Assembly: GCF_000518985.1 (NCBI RefSeq)
Contig: NZ_JAEQ01000001.1
Coordinates: forward strand, 1-64,000
From: Chelativorans sp. J32
GTDB taxonomy: Bacteria > Pseudomonadota > Alphaproteobacteria > Rhizobiales > Rhizobiaceae
Length of the DNA stretch: 64,000 bases
Direction: 5' to 3'
This document shows positions 26,595-36,498 of the stretch, piece by piece. Made by a program: the position numbers and the translations under genes. Every line of letters begins with the position of its first letter. Position 1 is the stretch's first letter. Below the pieces are notes generated by a model. It had not been told where the DNA came from, did no database searches, and saw only the letters and a program-made list of their open reading frames with translations.

Positions 26595-26694
26595 CTACAG
26601 CGCCGCGCGCCCATTCGGACGCACAGGGACGCTGTAAGTTGTTGAATCGACGTATCTCCTTTCCGAAACCGATTCCGATTTTCGGGCCGATGCT
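26595..26694. repeat. RIME-like rhizobial intergenic repeat, copy 1
   Basis: About 100 bp starting CTACAGCGCCGCGCGCCCATT and containing TTGAATCGACG and the inverted CCGAAACCGATTCC/GATTTTCGGG arms. Nearly the same element lies at 57,326-57,427. Such mosaic elements are widespread between genes in Rhizobiales. The rest of 26,336-26,756 holds no gene I can support. Confidence 0.7.
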
Positions 26695-26756
26695 GAATAG
26701 TGCATCAAAACAGCGGAACGGCGGTGAATGGCAGTCGGCGGGGGCCGAAAAAGGAA

Positions 26757-26778
26757 AAGCCCGGTTTTCACCGGGCTT
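26757..26778 (-). terminator. Rho-independent terminator of trxA
   Basis: AAGCCCGG (26,757-26,764) and CCGGGCTT (26,771-26,778) form an 8-bp stem with a 6-nt loop. On the minus strand it is followed by TTCCTTTTTC. Confidence 0.85.
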
Positions 26779-26801
26779 CCTAAAGTCGAATTGTCTGCTG
26801 A

Positions 26802-27125
26802 TCAGGCGACTGCGCCGCCGATCCAAGCCGAAAGAGCGGTCTTCGGAGCCGCGCCCACCTTCATGTCCGCGACTTCGCCGTTCTTGAAGAGCATGAGCGT
26901 CGGGATGGAACGCACGCCATAGCGCGCAGCAAGTTCGGGATTCTCGTCGATATTGAGCTTGGCGACTTTCACCTTGCCCTGCATCTCGGTTGAGATCTCT
27001 TCGAGAGCGGGGGCGATCATCTTGCAGGGACCGCACCACTCCGCCCAGAAATCCACGACGACCGGCTCGCTTGCCTGCAGAACATCAGTCTGAAAATTGC
27101 CGGTATCGACCTTAACGGTGGCCAT
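26802..27125 (-). CDS. trxA: Thioredoxin
   Basis: A 107-residue cytoplasmic disulfide reductase; the active site WCGPC is at residues 30-34 and cis-Pro in [14 protein letters not shown] precedes the ATG. It follows addA on the same strand after a 513-bp gap, the usual order in this bacterial group, and ends in a clear terminator. Confidence 0.97.
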   Translation of the reverse strand: MATVKVDTGNFQTDVLQASEPVVVDFWAEWCGPCKMIAPALEEISTEMQGKVKVAKLNIDENPELAARYGVRSIPTLMLFKNGEVADMKVGAAPKTALSAWIGGAVA

Positions 27126-27638
27126 CAGGCTCTCCTTGTCTCGAAATCGTCCTCCACGATGTGGGGCCGCGCGGAAATAAGTTCAAGAAGTACTTTTGTC
27201 ACGCTCCCGTGAGTGAGGCAAGCATGCAACTCCTTTGTGGAGAGCGAGCCCGAGCTGAACGGCCGAGACGCTCGGATCTTCATGGTCGGTCGGACCCATT
27301 CTGACAGCGGCCTCCCACAAGAGCGGAATTCGAGGCTTCAGGTAGGCGCCCGCCGCATGGGGTAACTTGGCCGCTCTTCAGGTTCAGCAAGGCGCTGATA
27401 ACTGTTGCCGGGGGGACGCCCGATTTCCGCCGAAGTCCGGAAAAGGCTTGTCCCCCGCCGAACCGGACAAAACAAGCGGCAGCCTCATCCCCCTCTCCGG
27501 GCTGCCGCGCATATTGCTCGCCGAGCTACATCCGATCCTTCAATGATCTATTCTCGATCGTTCCAGTTCTGTCCTGAGGGGAGGTTGGGGCGCCATCGGC
27601 GTCGGTTGCTCGGCTGTGCCAACAGGGCAGATTTCGAC
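27126..27638. other. Intergenic region addA-trxA
   Basis: No gene is supported. It holds a 9-bp stem GCGGCAGCC (27,476-27,484)/GGCTGCCGC (27,500-27,508). On the minus strand this stem is followed by TTGTTTTGTC, a plausible addA terminator. The trxA promoter must lie in the remaining 350 bp. Confidence 0.5.
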
Positions 27639-30600
27639 TCATTGTCTTGACCCGCCTAAGCGGGCAAGTGCCGCGGCCATGGCGTTCTCGCTGACCGGTA
27701 CGAGGCGCGGAACTTCCGTGAAGAGCAGCGCGGCGGAGATGGTTTTCCCCGGGTAGAGCGGGCGTAAGAGCTCGGCGTAAAGCGCCAGCTGCGCAATATA
27801 GGCCTCAGGCACCTCGAAGAGGGACTCAGGCGCAGGCCTGTTGGTCTTATAATCGACCAGAAGGACCTGGTCCTGGGTCACGGCGAGGCGGTCCACCTTG
27901 CCGCTCACGGCGCGCGGGGTGCCGTGAAGAACGATCTTACCCATCACGGAAACTTCCGCGCGGGATCCGGGTGCGAAGATGGGCGAAAAGCGGTCGTCCT
28001 CCAGGATTGCGAGGACTGAGCGGCAGGCGTTCTCCACCTCGTCGCCGGGCCAGGCAGCGCCCACGCGGGTAAGATAGCCTCGGGCGGCATCCTCCCGTTC
28101 CACGGGCGCAAGTTCCGGCAGTACCTGCAAAAGCCGATGCACTGCATTGCCCCTTCCGAGCGCCAATCCGGGTGCCGCCGGATCATCCAGAACGGGCGAG
28201 CGCTTCAGGACGGCCGGTTCGTATCCGTCCTCGATCAGCACGGCTGCGCGCGAGGGTGAGAGCGGCCGCGGTATGATGGGTGCGGGCGGGAGAGCCTCGG
28301 TCAGTTCGGTGGGAAGGTCGAATGTTTCCGCCTCGACCCCTTCGCCCTCCTCTTGCGGCATCTCCACTGGGGGTGTCACGCGGAAGCGAAGCACCGGTGC
28401 GCAGATTTCCGGCGTGCTCAGCTCTTCCGTGCAGGGCTGGCCGATGAAGGCCTGGTGAACGAGGCTGTGCCATGTGGAGGGGGCGGGGCCGCGCACCCCG
28501 TGATACCCGCAGACGATCAGCCTGTCCTCCGCGCGGGTCATCCCCACATAAAGGAGGCGGCGATATTCTTCCTCCGCCTTTTCCCGCACCTCGGCCTCAA
28601 AACCGCGCGCGACAGAGTTGGCAAGATCTTTGCCCTGCCGCCACAGAAAGCCTCTTACTGGAAGCTCCTTCATGCGGAAAGGCATGAGGCACGGCAGATG
28701 GCTGTTGCTCACCGGTGCGCTTCCAGGGTCCACGAGAAACACCACGGGCGCCTCGAGGCCCTTGGCTGCGTGCACGGTCATGATCCGGATCTCGTCGCGC
28801 GACTGATCCATCTCGCGCTTGATCTCGGGCGCCGCTCCCTCGAGCGTGTCAAGCAGTGCCTCGAGGCCGACGAGGCCGGTCCTTTCGGCGGTCAGGCAGA
28901 AGGAGAGGAACTCGTCGAGGATGTCGTTTGCTTCATGGCCGAGCCGCGCCACGAAGCGACCGCGCGCCCCCTCGCGATCGGTTGTGCCTGCAAGAACGCC
29001 GGCATAAAACTCGAATACGGGTTTGAAAGCCACATCCGTCTGCCACTCAAGCAAGGTGTCCCGGATGATCGCGAACTGTTGTTCGGTTCTAGCTTTTGCC
29101 TGAAGAGCCTGGAAAAGCGAGACGCTTTCTTCGCGGGGCCAGGCGAGTTGGAAGAGCGCATCTTCATCGAGCCCGAACAGCGGGCTCTTCAGGATGGCTG
29201 CAAGCGAAAGGTCGTCGTGCGGCTGAAGCAGGAAGCGCCCGAGCGCGGTCAGGTCCTTCACCGCGATATGTGAGGTCAGCCGCAGCCTGTCTGCGCCTGC
29301 AACCGAAATCCGCCTGTTCTTGAGGCTGCGCGACAAGGCATGCACGAATCGGTCCCGCTTGCGCACCAGCACCATGATGTCGCCGGGTCTCAGCCGTCGC
29401 CCCTTGCCTTCGAGCATTTCGCCGCTTTTGAGCCAGCTCTCTATTCTCCCGGCGATCACCTCGGCGAGTTTTGCAGCCGGCGCTGAAGCGTGATCGATCG
29501 CCTGTGTCCAATCATCGGGCTCTTCCACGATCTCGGGACTGAGGGGCGACCAGACCTCGACATAACCCGGGGCGTTATCCCGGATGGCCTTGTGCTCGAT
29601 GGGCTCGCGATCGCGCGTCAGCCCACGGCGGGCCTCTTCTCGCGAGAAGACCATGTCCACCGCGCGCAGCACGTCCTCCGCCGAGCGAAAAGACCGGGTA
29701 AGCCGAACGCGCTCGAAGCGGCCGCCCGCAGCCGGCACAAGCGACTGGAAGGTGAACCCGCTTTCGGCAAAGGCTTCAGGCTCAGCCCCCTGGAAGGAGT
29801 AGATCGACTGCTTTTCGTCGCCGACGGCAAAGATCGTCCGCTCGACATTCCGGGATCCTTCGCCGGCGAAGAATTCGTCTGCCAGATGCCGGACGATGCG
29901 CCATTGCTCGGGGCTTGTGTCCTGGGCCTCGTCGATAAGGATGTGATCGATACCGCGGTCGAGCTTATATTGTACCCATGGGCCAACATCCGGCCTCGCC
30001 AGCAGCCGAACAGTCCGCATGGTCAGGTCGTTGAAGTCGAGAAAGCCACGTGCGCGCTTGAGCCGCTCGTAGCGGGTGATCAAGGCGTCGGCGATGCTTA
30101 GCGCTGCCGTTGTGGCGGTAAGCATACGCAAAAGCGCGAGGCGGTCACATGTTCTGCGCAGGAATTCCGCTGCTTCGAGATATCGTTCGTAAATGCCGGG
30201 CAGCCGGTTCCTGAGCGCGGCTTTGAAGGTTGTCTCGCCGTAGGGATCTCCGTCGGCCTTGAGAAAACCCTTGGCCATCAGATCAAGGCGGAGGACCGGA
30301 TCAGCCTCTCCGAAAGCCTGCGAGGCCGCCGGCACAATGCCGGTCAGCACGCGGCTTGCCTCGGTCTCCAGAGCCGCTTCGACGAAGAGCGAATATGCCC
30401 CTGCGTCAAAGCCGGGGACAGGCCACGCTTGCCTCGCGATCGCCTCGGCCGTTTCCCCCGGTTTGAAGCCAAATTCGGCAAGAAGCGCGAAATAGGGTTT
30501 GCCGTCATCGGCGATTTCATCGATGAAGCGGCGCAGCTCGTCGCGCCTCGCGACGATTTCGGTGAGCAGCGTCTGCAATCCGCTTTCGCCGCCGCGTTCC

Positions 30601-31160
30601 AGCACTTCCGCAAAGGCCTCTTCCAATGGACCATCGGTCTCGGCGGCGATGCTCGTCAGGAGATCCCGCCGCGCTTCTGCAAACAGCGCCTCTTCCATCT
30701 GCTCGTCGAGCAGCTGGAAATGTCCCGCAATATTCGCCTCCAATGGGAACTGGTGCAGGATGGCTTCGCAAAAGGCGTGAATGGTCTGGATCTTAAGGCC
30801 GCCGGGCGTTTCCAATGCGCGGGCGAAAAGTTGCCGGGCGCGGCGGAGCTTCCCGGATGAAGGCCTCGTTCCTTCGAGTTTCGCGATCTCCTCGGCAAGC
30901 TCCGCGTCGGAAAGCAGGCTCCATTTGGCCAGATTCTCGAAGACGCGGTTCGCCATATTGGCCGCTGCCGCGCGCGTATAGGTGAGACAGAGGATCTTTG
31001 ACGGATCGGTACCCTTGAGCAAAAGCCGGATGACACGGCTCGCCAATACATGCGTCTTACCGGAGCCGGCATTGGCCGACACCCAGGCCGAAAGCGACGG
31101 GTCCGAAGCAAGCGCCTGGGCCTGCAACGTGTCTTCGGGAATGCGGAAGATTTTCTTCAT
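27639..31160 (-). CDS. addA: Double-strand break repair helicase-nuclease subunit AddA
   Basis: A 1173-residue UvrD/Rep-type helicase with a C-terminal nuclease, the alphaproteobacterial counterpart of RecB. Walker A ANAGSGKT is at residues 30-37, motif II DEAQDTSPEQW at about 400, and a superfamily-1 helicase motif VHAAKGLEAPVVFLVD at about 800. The RecB-type nuclease motif VLLVDYKTNRP lies near residue 1100. With AddB it resects double-strand ends up to a Chi-like site for RecA loading. Its ATG overlaps the addB stop by 4 bp. Confidence 0.97.
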   Translation of the reverse strand: MKKIFRIPEDTLQAQALASDPSLSAWVSANAGSGKTHVLASRVIRLLLKGTDPSKILCLTYTRAAAANMANRVFENLAKWSLLSDAELAEEIAKLEGTRPSSGKLRRARQLFARALETPGGLKIQTIHAFCEAILHQFPLEANIAGHFQLLDEQMEEALFAEARRDLLTSIAAETDGPLEEAFAEVLERGGESGLQTLLTEIVARRDELRRFIDEIADDGKPYFALLAEFGFKPGETAEAIARQAWPVPGFDAGAYSLFVEAALETEASRVLTGIVPAASQAFGEADPVLRLDLMAKGFLKADGDPYGETTFKAALRNRLPGIYERYLEAAEFLRRTCDRLALLRMLTATTAALSIADALITRYERLKRARGFLDFNDLTMRTVRLLARPDVGPWVQYKLDRGIDHILIDEAQDTSPEQWRIVRHLADEFFAGEGSRNVERTIFAVGDEKQSIYSFQGAEPEAFAESGFTFQSLVPAAGGRFERVRLTRSFRSAEDVLRAVDMVFSREEARRGLTRDREPIEHKAIRDNAPGYVEVWSPLSPEIVEEPDDWTQAIDHASAPAAKLAEVIAGRIESWLKSGEMLEGKGRRLRPGDIMVLVRKRDRFVHALSRSLKNRRISVAGADRLRLTSHIAVKDLTALGRFLLQPHDDLSLAAILKSPLFGLDEDALFQLAWPREESVSLFQALQAKARTEQQFAIIRDTLLEWQTDVAFKPVFEFYAGVLAGTTDREGARGRFVARLGHEANDILDEFLSFCLTAERTGLVGLEALLDTLEGAAPEIKREMDQSRDEIRIMTVHAAKGLEAPVVFLVDPGSAPVSNSHLPCLMPFRMKELPVRGFLWRQGKDLANSVARGFEAEVREKAEEEYRRLLYVGMTRAEDRLIVCGYHGVRGPAPSTWHSLVHQAFIGQPCTEELSTPEICAPVLRFRVTPPVEMPQEEGEGVEAETFDLPTELTEALPPAPIIPRPLSPSRAAVLIEDGYEPAVLKRSPVLDDPAAPGLALGRGNAVHRLLQVLPELAPVEREDAARGYLTRVGAAWPGDEVENACRSVLAILEDDRFSPIFAPGSRAEVSVMGKIVLHGTPRAVSGKVDRLAVTQDQVLLVDYKTNRPAPESLFEVPEAYIAQLALYAELLRPLYPGKTISAALLFTEVPRLVPVSENAMAAALARLGGSRQ

Positions 31161-34100
31161 CCCGCCTCGCCTTGTTCGGAATCACCGCCGGCCGACCACT
31201 CGAGCACGCGCGCCAGATGGTCGTAGTCGCCTTCCATATCTCCCTCTTTGAAAGGAAGAGCGCGAGAAAGGTAGCCGGCCAGTTCCATATCGTACCAGGC
31301 GAGCAGCCGCTCCAGCCTCTGCCAGGCTTCCTCGGCAAGCTCCTGCCCGGTCTTCTCGCTGTCCTTGATCTTCAGCATCGATTCCGGTTCTACCGAGCCA
31401 TTCGCCCTGAGCCGCACGTAACAGAGTTCGGCCGGTTGCGGTTGGCCCAGTTCGGCGAAGGCGCCGCGCGCAAGAAGTGCCGCCTCAAGTGCGAGCTGTG
31501 GTGCCAGAAGCCGATGGGCCTGCACTTTCGAGGGGTTGGAGCCAGTCTTGTAATCGATGATCTCGGCGCGCCCGTCGGTGCGGATGTCTATGCGGTCGGC
31601 ACGACCCGAGAGGAGCTTGCCCGTGATCCCGACTTCGATCGCCGAAGCGCGTATTTCCGCATGGCGTTCGGCAATACCCTCCGCACGGGCGCGCTCCCAG
31701 CCGATGATGCCGTGGGCCGTGCGCTCAAAGCGAGGCCACCATACCGTCTCGACGTCGACCGGAAGCTTCGTTTCGGCGAAAAGCCGTCGCCCGGCATCGA
31801 GCAGCCTTTCCAGTGCATCCGGCGCAGTCGGGTCGACGCCTGACTGGATGAAGGCCTGGAGGATGTCGTGAAAGAGCGTGCCGCGTTCCGCGGCACCCGG
31901 GTCGCGGATAAGCGGATCGAGCGGCATCAGCCCGAGAATACGCCGGGCGTAGACGGCGTAGGGGTCGCGACGCAGCGTTTCGATCTCGGTGACCGAGAAC
32001 CGTTTCGGCCGGGCTTCGAGCGGCGGCCTGGGGCAGGGGCGGGGTGCGAACGGCACATCGTCCCGCGCTTCGAGGGCGTGCGCCCAGGCGATGAAGCGCT
32101 GGCCGCGCCTGCGCATAGCGGCGGTTTGCGATGGGCCGGCGCAAGCGGCGAGCCGCTGCAGCCAGCGGGAAGCTACGGCCGGCGCACCCTCCGCACGGGT
32201 CGAGCGGGCAAGCACCACCTGCGGAGTACCGAGCGCCATCATGAAATCGTGTGCGGCAAGGCCGATGCGCCGCTCCGGCGGCTCCAGTTTGAGTTCGCCT
32301 TTCATCAGGCGCGACATGAAACGGTCGGAACGCGGCGCCTCGGGCCATATGCCTTCGTTGAGCCCGCCCAACACAAGAAAATCGACACTTTGCAGGCGTG
32401 CTTCGAGTGTGCTCCAGATGGCGATACGCTGGTCAGCCCCCATTGCCGGTTTTACGATCTCGCCAGCGATCAGGGCGGCGAAGACGTCCGGCCATTCGGA
32501 AAGGTTTACTTTGGTGCCGTGGCGGCAAATTACCAGCTCGCGCAAAAAGCGGGCGAGGGCATCTCCCGCCTCGCCCCGATAAAATTCACTACACGTTCCC
32601 TCTTCGTCACGCGCCAGCGCTTCGACCGCTTCGACCGAAGCGCGAGCAAGGGCCGGAAGATCAAGCTCACCGGCATCTCGCAGCGCGGCCAGGGGTTGCA
32701 AGGCCCGCTCCAGGGAGGAAAGCACCTGATGCGCATCGGCCAGATCACTGCTGCTGAGCCGGCTCAGCCAAAAGGGTTTGCGCGGAGCGCGCGTGAGTGC
32801 TTCGTGGCGCTGGCTGAAAAGGCTGGACAGGGCGGCCACATCGGGCCGCCCCGTTCCGCCCCGCAGACCTATCAGCTCGACGATCTCCGCAGCCCTTCGC
32901 ACTTTGTCACGCGCCAGGCCCAGCCGAAGCAGCGGGTGCTTCAGAAGGCCCACGATCACGACGGGTTCCTTTGGCCGGCAGACCGCTTCCAGCATCAGGC
33001 GAAAGAGCGTGGCGGGCACGCTATCGGCAAGCAGGCTGCCGCCGGAATCGTCAGCGCGGATGCCGAAGCGCCTGAGTTCGGCCGCCACCCGGCGCGCCAG
33101 GGCGCGGTCCGGTGTTACAAGCGCTGCAGTCGTCCCATCACGTGCAATGGCATGGCGCAAGGCAACGGCGATCGCGGCCGCTTCGTCGCGCTCGTTCGCC
33201 GCCTCGATCAGATTCACACCTTCAAGCGCCCCCTGCGTCAGCGCCTGGTCGACTACCGGGCGGTTCGTCGCCCAAAGATCTGTGGTGTCGGCGGGACGCA
33301 GCGCCTCGCTCACGAGGCGCCGGCGAGCTGCAAGCAACGGAACCGGTGATGCGAGCTCGACGATCTCTCCGCGAGGCACGCCGATTGTTCCAATAAGCTT
33401 CTTGAGCCCGAATTGCGGGTGGCCGCAGGCAGAAGGCTGATCGCTGGCGCCCACCGAGCGCCAGGAGTCTTCATCCAGCTCGAAATCGAGCCCCGGCAGC
33501 ACCACTGCGCCTTTCTCAAGCCGGGCGATCGTGCCAAGCAGGCGTGCGGTCGCCGGAATCGAGCCGGTAGAGCCCGCGGCGATCACTGGTCCGTGCGGGG
33601 GATTGCGCCTGAGCCGCGCCGCCTCCGCTGCAAGCATCGCATTCCGGTGCGCAGCCGGATTGGAGCGCCCTTGCTCCGCGAGAAGTTCGGGCCAGACCTT
33701 AGTGACGATGGTGAGGAATTCCAACGTCACCTGCCACCAGCCGGCAAGCTCCTGCGGCACGAGCTCGGCAAGTTTGCTCCAGTCCGCTTCCTCCGTCTCG
33801 ACCTCGTCCATCAGCGCGGCGAGATCGCGGGCAAGCCAGAGGCCGTCGCTCACGGACGCGGGAACGACCACGCCTTCCTCGAAAAGCGCCGCCACATGCG
33901 CGGGCACGCGTGCTTTCCACGCCTGCGCCAGCCGTCCCAAAAGCAGAATCCGATCGAGCTTGGATATCGGGGGCTCGTGGTCGAGCTGAGCCGCACCGCC
34001 TTCTCCGCTCAGGTCGGTAAGCTCCGCCTCGAACTCACCGAGCGGGCGGATCACGGGGAGGATGGCGGATGCCCCGCCAAGGCGGTCGACCAGGACGCTT

Positions 34101-34285
34101 CTCAGTTCGCGCGCCGCACGGCGGGTCGGCAGATATATTGTGGCATCGGCCAGGGAAAGCGGGTCGCCGTCATAGCGATATCCAGGCACCAGGCTGCCTT
34201 CCAGGAGAGCATCGGCGAGTGTCGGCAAAAACGGCACGCCGGGGGGGATCGAAAAGACGTGCGGGTTTGTCCGGTCCGTGCTCAC
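31157..34285 (-). CDS. addB: Double-strand break repair protein AddB
   Basis: A 1042-residue partner of AddA. The N-terminal helicase-like half is degenerate, with no proper Walker A near the start, as in alphaproteobacterial AddB. A PD-(D/E)XK nuclease motif (AEIIDYKTGSNPS) lies near residue 908. Start is the GTG at 34,283-34,285, overlapping the murU stop. It belongs to a continuous run divL-tsaE/amgK-murU-addB-addA with 4-bp overlaps. Confidence 0.95.
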   Translation of the reverse strand: MSTDRTNPHVFSIPPGVPFLPTLADALLEGSLVPGYRYDGDPLSLADATIYLPTRRAARELRSVLVDRLGGASAILPVIRPLGEFEAELTDLSGEGGAAQLDHEPPISKLDRILLLGRLAQAWKARVPAHVAALFEEGVVVPASVSDGLWLARDLAALMDEVETEEADWSKLAELVPQELAGWWQVTLEFLTIVTKVWPELLAEQGRSNPAAHRNAMLAAEAARLRRNPPHGPVIAAGSTGSIPATARLLGTIARLEKGAVVLPGLDFELDEDSWRSVGASDQPSACGHPQFGLKKLIGTIGVPRGEIVELASPVPLLAARRRLVSEALRPADTTDLWATNRPVVDQALTQGALEGVNLIEAANERDEAAAIAVALRHAIARDGTTAALVTPDRALARRVAAELRRFGIRADDSGGSLLADSVPATLFRLMLEAVCRPKEPVVIVGLLKHPLLRLGLARDKVRRAAEIVELIGLRGGTGRPDVAALSSLFSQRHEALTRAPRKPFWLSRLSSSDLADAHQVLSSLERALQPLAALRDAGELDLPALARASVEAVEALARDEEGTCSEFYRGEAGDALARFLRELVICRHGTKVNLSEWPDVFAALIAGEIVKPAMGADQRIAIWSTLEARLQSVDFLVLGGLNEGIWPEAPRSDRFMSRLMKGELKLEPPERRIGLAAHDFMMALGTPQVVLARSTRAEGAPAVASRWLQRLAACAGPSQTAAMRRRGQRFIAWAHALEARDDVPFAPRPCPRPPLEARPKRFSVTEIETLRRDPYAVYARRILGLMPLDPLIRDPGAAERGTLFHDILQAFIQSGVDPTAPDALERLLDAGRRLFAETKLPVDVETVWWPRFERTAHGIIGWERARAEGIAERHAEIRASAIEVGITGKLLSGRADRIDIRTDGRAEIIDYKTGSNPSKVQAHRLLAPQLALEAALLARGAFAELGQPQPAELCYVRLRANGSVEPESMLKIKDSEKTGQELAEEAWQRLERLLAWYDMELAGYLSRALPFKEGDMEGDYDHLARVLEWSAGGDSEQGEAG

Positions 34286-35004
34286 GACACCACGTGAAGC
34301 TTCCGCAGCACCGTTTCAGCAGGCGCAATCGCGTCCGGCGTGCCGACGGTGATCCAATGGCCTTCGAGGGGCAGCCCGTACATCCTGCCTGCTTCAATGG
34401 CGCGGTCGAAATGGAGATTGAGAGAGTGCGGCGAAGCCGAAGTGCCAGTGAAAATGCGGGGGTTCAGGATGGCGCCGCCTGCATAGATATAACCCTCCGG
34501 ACTGCCGACCGCCCGCTCAAGCCGCCCCTCCGCATCCATCGTGAAATCCAGCTTCCCCGTGTGCCCCGTCGCGGATGCGAGATCCGCAAGCAGGATCAGA
34601 ATATCCATCCGGCCGGGGTCCCATGCAAGCGCGAGCCGACCGAGATTGTCTTGCGAGCGATCGATCCAGAATGTGTCTGCATTGAGGACGAAGAAGGGGT
34701 TGTCCCCAAGAAGGGGCAGCGCATTGACGATGCCGCCGCCGGAATCGAGCAGTGTCTTCCGCTCGTCAGAAATCAGGATGCGCGGTGCGGTGCGACCCCT
34801 GAGGTGCTCGACCATCATGTCCGCCAGATAGTGGACATTGACGACCGCCTCATGCACGCCTGCTCTTTGCAACGCGTCGAGGCTCCAGTCGATGAGGGGC
34901 TTGCCGCCCACGGGAATGAGAGGCTTCGGGCTCGTTTCGGTGAGTGGCCGCATGCGGAGGCCAAGTCCCGCCGCAAGCACCATGGCCCTTTCCGGCCTTT
35001 TCAT
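34282..35004 (-). CDS. murU: Nucleotidyltransferase, N-acetylmuramate-1-phosphate uridylyltransferase-like (MurU)
   Basis: A 240-residue sugar-nucleotidyltransferase. The N-terminal nucleotide motif AAGLGLRMRPLTETSPKPLI is followed by GGKPLIDW, and NADTFW carries the metal-binding Asp. The ATG at 35,002-35,004 overlaps the upstream gene's TGA. MurU makes UDP-MurNAc from MurNAc-1-phosphate in the cell-wall recycling bypass; its partner kinase AmgK is the C-terminal half of the gene just upstream, which supports the assignment. Confidence 0.85.
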   Translation of the reverse strand: MKRPERAMVLAAGLGLRMRPLTETSPKPLIPVGGKPLIDWSLDALQRAGVHEAVVNVHYLADMMVEHLRGRTAPRILISDERKTLLDSGGGIVNALPLLGDNPFFVLNADTFWIDRSQDNLGRLALAWDPGRMDILILLADLASATGHTGKLDFTMDAEGRLERAVGSPEGYIYAGGAILNPRIFTGTSASPHSLNLHFDRAIEAGRMYGLPLEGHWITVGTPDAIAPAETVLRKLHVVS

Positions 35005-36497
35005 TCGGTGTCTCCGTCGAGAAAGCCCTGCAGCCGGTAGAACGCTGCCAGATCGGCGAGTGCGGGATGGGCGAGCGCGCGGTTCAAGTAGGCGCGGATG
35101 CGCGGCAGGTGGCGCAGATAGACAGGCTTGCCGTCGCGTTGGCAAAGTCGCACGAAAATCCCGAGCAGCTTTGTGTTCCGCTGCGCGGCGGTGATTGCAT
35201 ATGCCTCCTCGAAGGAGCGGCGATCGAAGCCTGGCGAACGGCGGGCCGAGCAATAAGCCTCAACCACGCTGCGTTCCAGCTCCTCAGAGATGGTGACGCG
35301 GGCATCGAGGGCGAGCGAAGCGACGTCATAAGCTCCCGGTCCCCAGACCGCATCCTGCACATCGATCAAGCCCAGCCGATCGCGCCCCATTCTCTCGCCT
35401 CGCCAGATGATGTTGGGCGAGTGATAGTCGCGCAGGACAAGATTCCGTTCCGCAGCTTCGAGGCGTCCGAACAGGCCTGACCATAGCTGCCGGAACTCTT
35501 CTTTCTCCTCTTCGCTTGCCGCGCGCTCCTTCACGTAAGGCAGGTACCAGTCAAGCAGAAGCTCCGTTTCGATGGCGAGCGCTGCCCGGTCATAGGGCGG
35601 CGGCACGTAATCGGTTCCTTCGGCGACAGGAAAGCGCTTCGGCCAGGATTGCTCATGCAGTTCCGCAAGCAGCGTTGCGGCGGCGAGATAGCGCTCGGGA
35701 ATCGGGGTTCCACCGCTGCCTAGGAAAGGCTCATCCCCCAGATGTTCTGTAAGGAGCAGCCCCGCTTTCAGGTCCTGCGCATAGATTTGCGGAGTTGAAA
35801 AACCAGCTGCACGCAACGCATTGGCAACGCCGACAAAGGCCGTGACCGACTGCGCCAGCCGCGCAATCTTGCTGTAGGGCAGACTGTCCTGGACGATTGG
35901 CTCGTCACGGCGTTCCGGAGCGTCCATCAGGATCAGGCGTTTGCCACCAGTGGCGATGGTCTCATAGGCGCGGATCGAGGCATCGCCGAGAAGATAGGTT
36001 CGCTGCGCATCCGGATAGCCGGCCTGCTCCAGAAAGCCTCGAATATCGAAGGAGTGGGCGATCCGCTCCGCCGCGATTGCCGGCGCTTCGATCTCGAGCT
36101 GCCGGCCTTCGCCCTGCTCGCTCAGCTTCACTTTTATCGCGGTCAGGAAGGCGCCCGGCGCGCGTTCAGGCCACTCGACAAGGACGATCCCGTCCGCAAG
36201 CGCGTCCGATAGCCCGAGTTCCTCCAATTCCTCGGGACCCGACAAACGGTAGAGGTCGAAATGGTGAACTGGGATGCGGAGGGTATAACTCTGGACGAGC
36301 GTGAATGTGGGGCTCGGCACTTCCAATTCGGGGTTCGCTGCAATCGCGCGGATGATCGCCCTGGCGAGCGTGGACTTGCCCGCGCCGAGATCTCCGTGGA
36401 GGGCGACGACATCTCCGGGACGGAGCGCCAGGGCGAGGTCCTCACCCAGGCGGATGCTTGCCGTCTCGTCGGGGAGAAAGCGTGTGAAGGAGGGCAT
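35001..36497 (-). CDS. TsaE-AmgK fusion: tRNA t6A ATPase TsaE plus anomeric sugar kinase
   Basis: A 498-residue two-domain protein. Residues 1 to about 140 are TsaE, the ATPase of tRNA N6-threonylcarbamoyl-adenosine synthesis, with Walker A GDLGAGKST and the HHFDLYRL and VEWPER motifs. Residues about 155-498 are an aminoglycoside-phosphotransferase-like kinase with LRDYHSPNIIW (catalytic Asp and Asn) and LIDVQDAVWGP (metal Asp), the AmgK type that phosphorylates MurNAc/GlcNAc at C1. The ATG at 36,495-36,497 follows the divL stop by one base. This fusion is known from Rhizobiales. The neighbouring murU supplies the next recycling step. Confidence 0.9.
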   Translation of the reverse strand: MPSFTRFLPDETASIRLGEDLALALRPGDVVALHGDLGAGKSTLARAIIRAIAANPELEVPSPTFTLVQSYTLRIPVHHFDLYRLSGPEELEELGLSDALADGIVLVEWPERAPGAFLTAIKVKLSEQGEGRQLEIEAPAIAAERIAHSFDIRGFLEQAGYPDAQRTYLLGDASIRAYETIATGGKRLILMDAPERRDEPIVQDSLPYSKIARLAQSVTAFVGVANALRAAGFSTPQIYAQDLKAGLLLTEHLGDEPFLGSGGTPIPERYLAAATLLAELHEQSWPKRFPVAEGTDYVPPPYDRAALAIETELLLDWYLPYVKERAASEEEKEEFRQLWSGLFGRLEAAERNLVLRDYHSPNIIWRGERMGRDRLGLIDVQDAVWGPGAYDVASLALDARVTISEELERSVVEAYCSARRSPGFDRRSFEEAYAITAAQRNTKLLGIFVRLCQRDGKPVYLRHLPRIRAYLNRALAHPALADLAAFYRLQGFLDGDTE

Positions 36498-36498
36498 G

